A DNA stretch of 17,869 bases, taken from CAUTVF01 sp963541805. GTDB taxonomy: Bacteria > Pseudomonadota > Alphaproteobacteria > Rs-D84 > CASDRH01. Numbering within the stretch: position 1 is the stretch's first letter; each line of letters opens with the position of its first letter. Made by a program: the position numbers and the translations under genes. This document shows positions 13,551 through 17,869 of the stretch, piece after piece. Where the stretch lies: contig CAUTVF010000015.1 in the NCBI GenBank assembly GCA_963541805.1, positions 1-17,869 of the forward strand, in the 5' to 3' direction. Under the pieces are notes generated by a model. It saw nothing but the letters and a program-made list of their open reading frames with translations. It ran no database searches and was not told the DNA's origin.

Positions 13551-15326
13551 ATGTACAGAACTCATACTTGTGGTCAATTGACAGAAAATGATATAGGAAA
13601 AATCGTTCAAATATCTGGATGGATTAATTCAAAAAGAGATCATGGAAATTTGATGTTTATTGATCTCCGCGATCATTATGGATTAACACAGTGTGTTATT
13701 GAAAATACAAATGATATGTTTCATGAAATGGAAAAAATTCATCCAGAATCTGTAATATCAGTTCGTGGAACTGTTGTTAAGCGTTCTGTCGAAACTATCA
13801 ATGAAAATATTTTGACTGGAAAAATTGAAATAAAAGCAGAGAAGATAGAAGTAATATCGTCTTGTGATGTTCTTCCGATATTGGTTTCAAGTGATGAAAA
13901 GTTTCCGGAAGATTTGCGTTTGAAGTATCGCTACATTGATTTGCGTCGTGAAAAATTACAAAAGAATATTAAGGTTAGATCTGAAGTAATTAAAGCTTAC
14001 AGGGATGCAATGTGGAATGCTGGTTTTAATGAATTGCAAACACCTATTTTAACTGTTTCTTCTCCAGAGGGGGCACGTGATTTTGTAGTGCCAAGCCGGA
14101 AGCATCCTGGAAAATTTTATGCACTTCCTCAAGCGCCACAGCAATTTAAACAGTTATCAATGATTGCAGGTTTTGATAAATATTTTCAAATTGCCCCATG
14201 TTTTAGAGATGAAGATTCCCGTGCTGATCGAGTATTGGAATTTTATCAATTAGATTTAGAAATGTCATTTGCAACTCAAGATGACGTCATGAATACAATG
14301 GAACCAATAGTTTTAAATGTATTTGAAAAGTTTAAAGATGTTTCTGGGACAAAAAAAACGGTTGATAAACAAGTTGAAAAAATAACATTTGCAGATGCAA
14401 TGAAAAATTATGGCAGTGATAAACCAGATCTGCGTAATCCTTTGTTGATTAAGGATGTAACAAATATTTTTGCAAATTCTTCGTTTGCAATTTTTGCAGA
14501 TTCTATTAAAGAAAATGGATTTGTGGTATTGGCAATTAAAGCCCCAGATACAGCAAAGCAACCAAGATCTTTTTTTGATAAATTAAATGACTGGGCAAAA
14601 GATGAGGGGGCAAAAGGCTTAGGATATATAGTTTATGATAATGAAGGGGCAAAAGGTCCAATTGCAAAGAATTTGGATGTTGAGAGAATTGAGAAAATTA
14701 AAAATATAACCTCTGCAAAATCTGGAGATTCTGTATTTTTTGTTTGTTCTGATCCAATATATTTTACTGCACAAAAATTTGCAGGAAAAGTTAGAAATAA
14801 ATTAGGGGTGGAGCTAAATTTAATTGATAAAAATATTTATAAATTTTGTTGGATCGTTGATTTTCCATTTTATGAATTCAATGAAGATGAAAAGAAAATA
14901 GATTTTTGCCATAATCCGTTTTCCATGCCACAAGGAGGAATTGATTCTTTAAATAATAAAGATCCTTTGGATATATTAGCATATCAATATGATATGGTTT
15001 GTAATGGTTTTGAAATATGCTCCGGTGGAGTTAGAAATCATGATATTGAAACTGCATACAAGGCATTTGAAATTGCTGGATATGATCGAGAAACTGTTAA
15101 CAAACGTTTTACTGCATTAATTACTGCATTTAAGTATGGTGTTCCACCACATGCCGGTTGTGCATACGGATTAGAACGTCAAATAATGTTATTGTTGGAT
15201 GAACCAAATTTACGTGAAGTAATATTATTTCCACCAAACCAGAAAGGTGAAGATTTGATGATGGGATCCCCTTCTGAATTGGATATAAAACAATTAAGAG
15301 AATTACATATACAGACAAAGATATAA
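13551..15326 (+). CDS. aspS: Aspartyl-tRNA synthetase (bacterial type, possibly non-discriminating)
   Basis: Charges tRNA-Asp with aspartate in the cytoplasm. The 591 residues show the N-terminal anticodon-binding OB fold (1-110, GWINSKRDHGNLMFIDLRD), the class II core with motif 2 CFRDEDSRADR (about 217-227) and motif 3 AYGLERQIMLLL (about residue 540), and the inserted GAD-type domain typical of bacterial AspRS between them. Motif 3 has GLER where many AspRS have GLDR or GIDR. The end LFPPNQKGEDLMMGSPSELDIKQLRELH is alphaproteobacterial in style. His31 in KRDHG matches the residue reported in non-discriminating AspRS (as in Pseudomonas), which also makes Asp-tRNA-Asn; E. coli has Leu there. 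ileS follows after 37 bp with no terminator between, suggesting an operon. Confidence 0.96.
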   Translation: MYRTHTCGQLTENDIGKIVQISGWINSKRDHGNLMFIDLRDHYGLTQCVIENTNDMFHEMEKIHPESVISVRGTVVKRSVETINENILTGKIEIKAEKIEVISSCDVLPILVSSDEKFPEDLRLKYRYIDLRREKLQKNIKVRSEVIKAYRDAMWNAGFNELQTPILTVSSPEGARDFVVPSRKHPGKFYALPQAPQQFKQLSMIAGFDKYFQIAPCFRDEDSRADRVLEFYQLDLEMSFATQDDVMNTMEPIVLNVFEKFKDVSGTKKTVDKQVEKITFADAMKNYGSDKPDLRNPLLIKDVTNIFANSSFAIFADSIKENGFVVLAIKAPDTAKQPRSFFDKLNDWAKDEGAKGLGYIVYDNEGAKGPIAKNLDVERIEKIKNITSAKSGDSVFFVCSDPIYFTAQKFAGKVRNKLGVELNLIDKNIYKFCWIVDFPFYEFNEDEKKIDFCHNPFSMPQGGIDSLNNKDPLDILAYQYDMVCNGFEICSGGVRNHDIETAYKAFEIAGYDRETVNKRFTALITAFKYGVPPHAGCAYGLERQIMLLLDEPNLREVILFPPNQKGEDLMMGSPSELDIKQLRELHIQTKI

Positions 15327-15363
15327 TTTCTTTTATATATTTTTCTGCTTTAAGAGGTGTGAT

Positions 15364-17869
15364 ATGAATAAAGATTTAAAAAAATATTATCCTGATACTA
15401 AATCAGTTTTAAATTTTCCAAAAATGGAAGAAAAGATACTATCTTTTTGGGAAGAGAATAATATTTTTGAAAAATCTATTTCAAATAGAAATGGCTGTGA
15501 TGAATTTGTTTTTTATGATGGGCCTCCTTTTGCAAATGGCTTGCCTCATTATGGACATTTGATGGTTTCTTTTGCAAAAGATTTGATCGCGCGTTTTCAA
15601 ACAATGAATGGTAAAAAGGTTGAGCGGCGTTTAGGTTGGGATTGTCATGGTTTACCTGCAGAAATGGCGGCTGAAAAAGAGCTTAATATTTTCGGTAAAA
15701 AAGCGATTACAGAATATGGAATTGAAAAATTTAACAATTATTGCCGATCAGATGTTATGAAGTATTCTACTGAATGGGTTGATACATTAAAAAGATTAGG
15801 TCGTTGGGTTGATTACAAAAATGATTATAAAACAATGGATTTATCATATATGGAATCTGTCATTGCTAATTTTAAGCAATTATATGATAAAGGTTTAATT
15901 TTCGAAGATTATCGTATATCGCCATATTCTTGGAAAGCAGAATCAACAGTTTCAAATTTTGAGGTTAATCAAGCATATGCGGATAGAACCGATCCTGCAG
16001 TTACTGTTTCTTTCGAATTGGAAAATAGTGGAACTGATTTTAATGGGGCTTTTATTCTTGCTTGGACAACGACTCCTTGGACATTACCATCAAATGAAAT
16101 GTTGGCTGTTAACACTAATTTAAATTATGTTTTGTTACTTGATGCAGAAAATAATAAAAAATATATTTTAGGGCAAAACTCACTTAATAAATACAAGCAA
16201 CAAATAGAGAATTTTAAACAATTAAGAGTTATTAAAGGTTCTGAATTAGTTGGATGTGCTTACAAACCGGTGTTTTCTTACTTGTCAGAAAATCCTTTAT
16301 ATAAATATAATTTACAGAATGCGAAAGCATTTCATATTTTAGATGGGGATTTTGTATCAGATTCTGATGGAACTGGTATTGTTCATATGGCACCAGCATT
16401 CGGTGAAGATGATTTTAATGCTTGTCGTCAATATGGAAAAGAAAATAATGTTGATTTTCCGATAATTTGTCCAGTTGATGAACGTGGAAGTTTTACAGAT
16501 GATGTGAGTGATTTTGTTGGTAAAAATGTTTTTGATTCAAATGAAAGTATAATTTCTTTATTAAAAAATTCAGGGCGTTTGTTTAAAAAAGAATCTTATA
16601 CTCACTCATATCCTCATTGTTGGAGAACTGATACACCATTGATTTATAAAGTTATGACATCTTGGTATGTAAAGGTGACTGCTTTTAAGGATGTGATGAT
16701 TGATTCTAATCAAAATATTAATTGGATTCCAACTCACTTAAAGAATGGTCGTATGGGAAAGTGGCTTGAAAATATTCGTGATTGGAGTATTTCACGTAAT
16801 CGTTTTTGGGGTGCTCCAATCCCTGTTTGGAAATCTGATGATCCAAAGTATCCATATGTGGAAGTATTGGGAAGTATCGCAGAAATTGAAGCGAGATATG
16901 GTAAAAAAATTACAGATCTTCATCGTCCATTTATTGATGATGTTGTATATCCAAATCCAAAGGATCCGACGGGAAAATCGATGATGAGACGAGTAGAGGA
17001 TGTTTTTGATTGTTGGTTTGAAAGTGGATCAATGCCATATGCACAAATTCATTATCCATTTGAAAATACAGATTGGTTTGACAAGCATTTTCCAGCAGAT
17101 TTTATAATAGAGGCAATTGATCAAACACGTGGTTGGTTTTATACATTAATCGCTTTGTCTTCTGGATTAAAAGGTAAGCCTGCATTTAAGAATTGTATTT
17201 GTACTGGCCATGTCATGGGAGGTAATAATCAAAAATTATCCAAACGATTAAAGAATTATCCAGATCCAAAATTGATGTTTGATAGTGTTGGATCAGATGC
17301 ATTGCGTTGGTTTTTTATGTCATCCCCAGTTCTGACGGGGGAGAAGGTTGAAATAGATCAAAGTGGTAGTGTTGTTAGTAAGTCGTCAAGATTGGCCCAA
17401 GTGCCTTTTTATAATGCGTATCATTTTTTTACATTGTATGCAAATGCTGATGGAATAAAAGCATATGAATTAAATTCTGATACTGTTAAAAATATTAGTA
17501 ATTCTTTGGATAAATATATTTTAACAAAGTTAGCAAAGCTTGCAAATGATGTTAAATTTAGTTTAAACAATTATGAAATTTCAAGTGCTTGTAAAAGAGT
17601 AGAACAGTTTTTAGAAATTTTGAATAACTGGTATATCAGAATAAATCGTGTTCGTTTTTGGGGTACAAATGGTAACGTTACAGATCAAAAGATTGCTTTT
17701 GATGTACTATATACTGTTTTAATAAATTTATGTAAAATTGTTGCTCCAATGATGCCATTTACCACAGAATTTATTTTTAAGAATTTAACAGGACTTGAAT
17801 CGGTACATATAGAAGATTATCCAAATATGTTATTTTTTGAAAAATTTGCAGATTCTGAACTTGAAAGAG
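15364..17869 (+). CDS. ileS: Isoleucyl-tRNA synthetase, eukaryote-like type 2 (3' end outside window)
   Basis: Charges tRNA-Ile and edits misactivated valine. About 835 codons are present and the frame is open to the window edge. The class I HIGH motif appears as HYGH in PFANGLPHYGH (about 59-62), and the KMSKS motif as KLSKR in GGNNQKLSKRLKNYPDP. Both forms, with GWDCHGLPAE, are those of eukaryotic and type 2 bacterial enzymes and not of E. coli-type IleS. The CP1 editing domain shows AWTTTPWTLPSN and GTGIVHMAPAFGEDD. The start is supported by AGAGG 6 nt before ATG 15364. Type 2 enzymes are known to be resistant to mupirocin. The C-terminal anticodon-binding region is only partly included. 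Confidence 0.95.
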   Translation, partial: MNKDLKKYYPDTKSVLNFPKMEEKILSFWEENNIFEKSISNRNGCDEFVFYDGPPFANGLPHYGHLMVSFAKDLIARFQTMNGKKVERRLGWDCHGLPAEMAAEKELNIFGKKAITEYGIEKFNNYCRSDVMKYSTEWVDTLKRLGRWVDYKNDYKTMDLSYMESVIANFKQLYDKGLIFEDYRISPYSWKAESTVSNFEVNQAYADRTDPAVTVSFELENSGTDFNGAFILAWTTTPWTLPSNEMLAVNTNLNYVLLLDAENNKKYILGQNSLNKYKQQIENFKQLRVIKGSELVGCAYKPVFSYLSENPLYKYNLQNAKAFHILDGDFVSDSDGTGIVHMAPAFGEDDFNACRQYGKENNVDFPIICPVDERGSFTDDVSDFVGKNVFDSNESIISLLKNSGRLFKKESYTHSYPHCWRTDTPLIYKVMTSWYVKVTAFKDVMIDSNQNINWIPTHLKNGRMGKWLENIRDWSISRNRFWGAPIPVWKSDDPKYPYVEVLGSIAEIEARYGKKITDLHRPFIDDVVYPNPKDPTGKSMMRRVEDVFDCWFESGSMPYAQIHYPFENTDWFDKHFPADFIIEAIDQTRGWFYTLIALSSGLKGKPAFKNCICTGHVMGGNNQKLSKRLKNYPDPKLMFDSVGSDALRWFFMSSPVLTGEKVEIDQSGSVVSKSSRLAQVPFYNAYHFFTLYANADGIKAYELNSDTVKNISNSLDKYILTKLAKLANDVKFSLNNYEISSACKRVEQFLEILNNWYIRINRVRFWGTNGNVTDQKIAFDVLYTVLINLCKIVAPMMPFTTEFIFKNLTGLESVHIEDYPNMLFFEKFADSELER

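Noticed and set aside
14604..14657. Internal repeat GGGGCAAAAGG in aspS
   Set aside because: It encodes two EGAKG segments expected in the conserved inserted domain of AspRS and needs no separate explanation.
16745..16984. 79-residue ORF inside ileS in another frame
   Set aside because: It lies wholly within the conserved ileS coding frame and has no independent support.

Overview
The window is a stretch of an AT-rich bacterial chromosome (by eye roughly 30% G+C, A/T-ending codons throughout). The code is standard: pgsA ends in TGA, and prfB, the RF2 gene that reads UGA, carries the classical UGA frameshift site. The gene set points to an anaerobic or microaerophilic, probably host-associated Alphaproteobacterium with a reduced genome. 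Evidence is an oxygen-sensitive class III ribonucleotide reductase, a membrane pyrophosphatase, a eukaryote-like (type 2) IleRS, alphaproteobacterial-looking AspRS and RF2 termini, uvrC next to pgsA, and a type IV pilin-like protein with a GRSMIEMLG leader. This placement is inference from protein style; no rRNA or tRNA is present to confirm it.

Layout. 1-1092: the 3' end of hppA (membrane pyrophosphatase) converges on map (methionine aminopeptidase) with 2 bp between stops. 1178-3197: a small HhH-GPD DNA glycosylase-like gene, then an orphan secreted cysteine-rich protein that appears to be transcribed as a leaderless mRNA. 3215-5048: prfB with its programmed +1 frameshift, then an orphan acidic lipoprotein gene with its own promoter and a probable terminator. 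5170-5883 (minus strand): an orphan two-helix membrane protein. 5884-6164: a divergent intergenic region with an operator-like dyad and a long imperfect inverted repeat.

6165-9230 is the most interesting block: the anaerobic ribonucleotide reductase. The large gene has the ATP-cone, the catalytic barrel and the zinc site but stops before the glycyl-radical loop. That loop is encoded by a separate 71-codon gene with its own ribosome binding site (8303-8518), followed 1 bp later by the activase nrdG. The active holoenzyme would therefore need the separate glycyl-radical protein, which NrdG would activate. A thioredoxin reductase gene with an altered NADPH-phosphate-binding motif follows (9308-10294), then pgsA (phosphatidylglycerophosphate synthase), which converges on uvrC with 5 bp between stops.

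12801-13476: a divergent region with a palindromic -10 element serves uvrC and a stand-alone pilin-like gene that ends in a clear intrinsic terminator. 13551-17869: aspS followed by ileS, which runs off the window end. No tRNA, rRNA, CRISPR array, insertion sequence or prophage gene was recognised. No gene-free stretch exceeds 300 bp.
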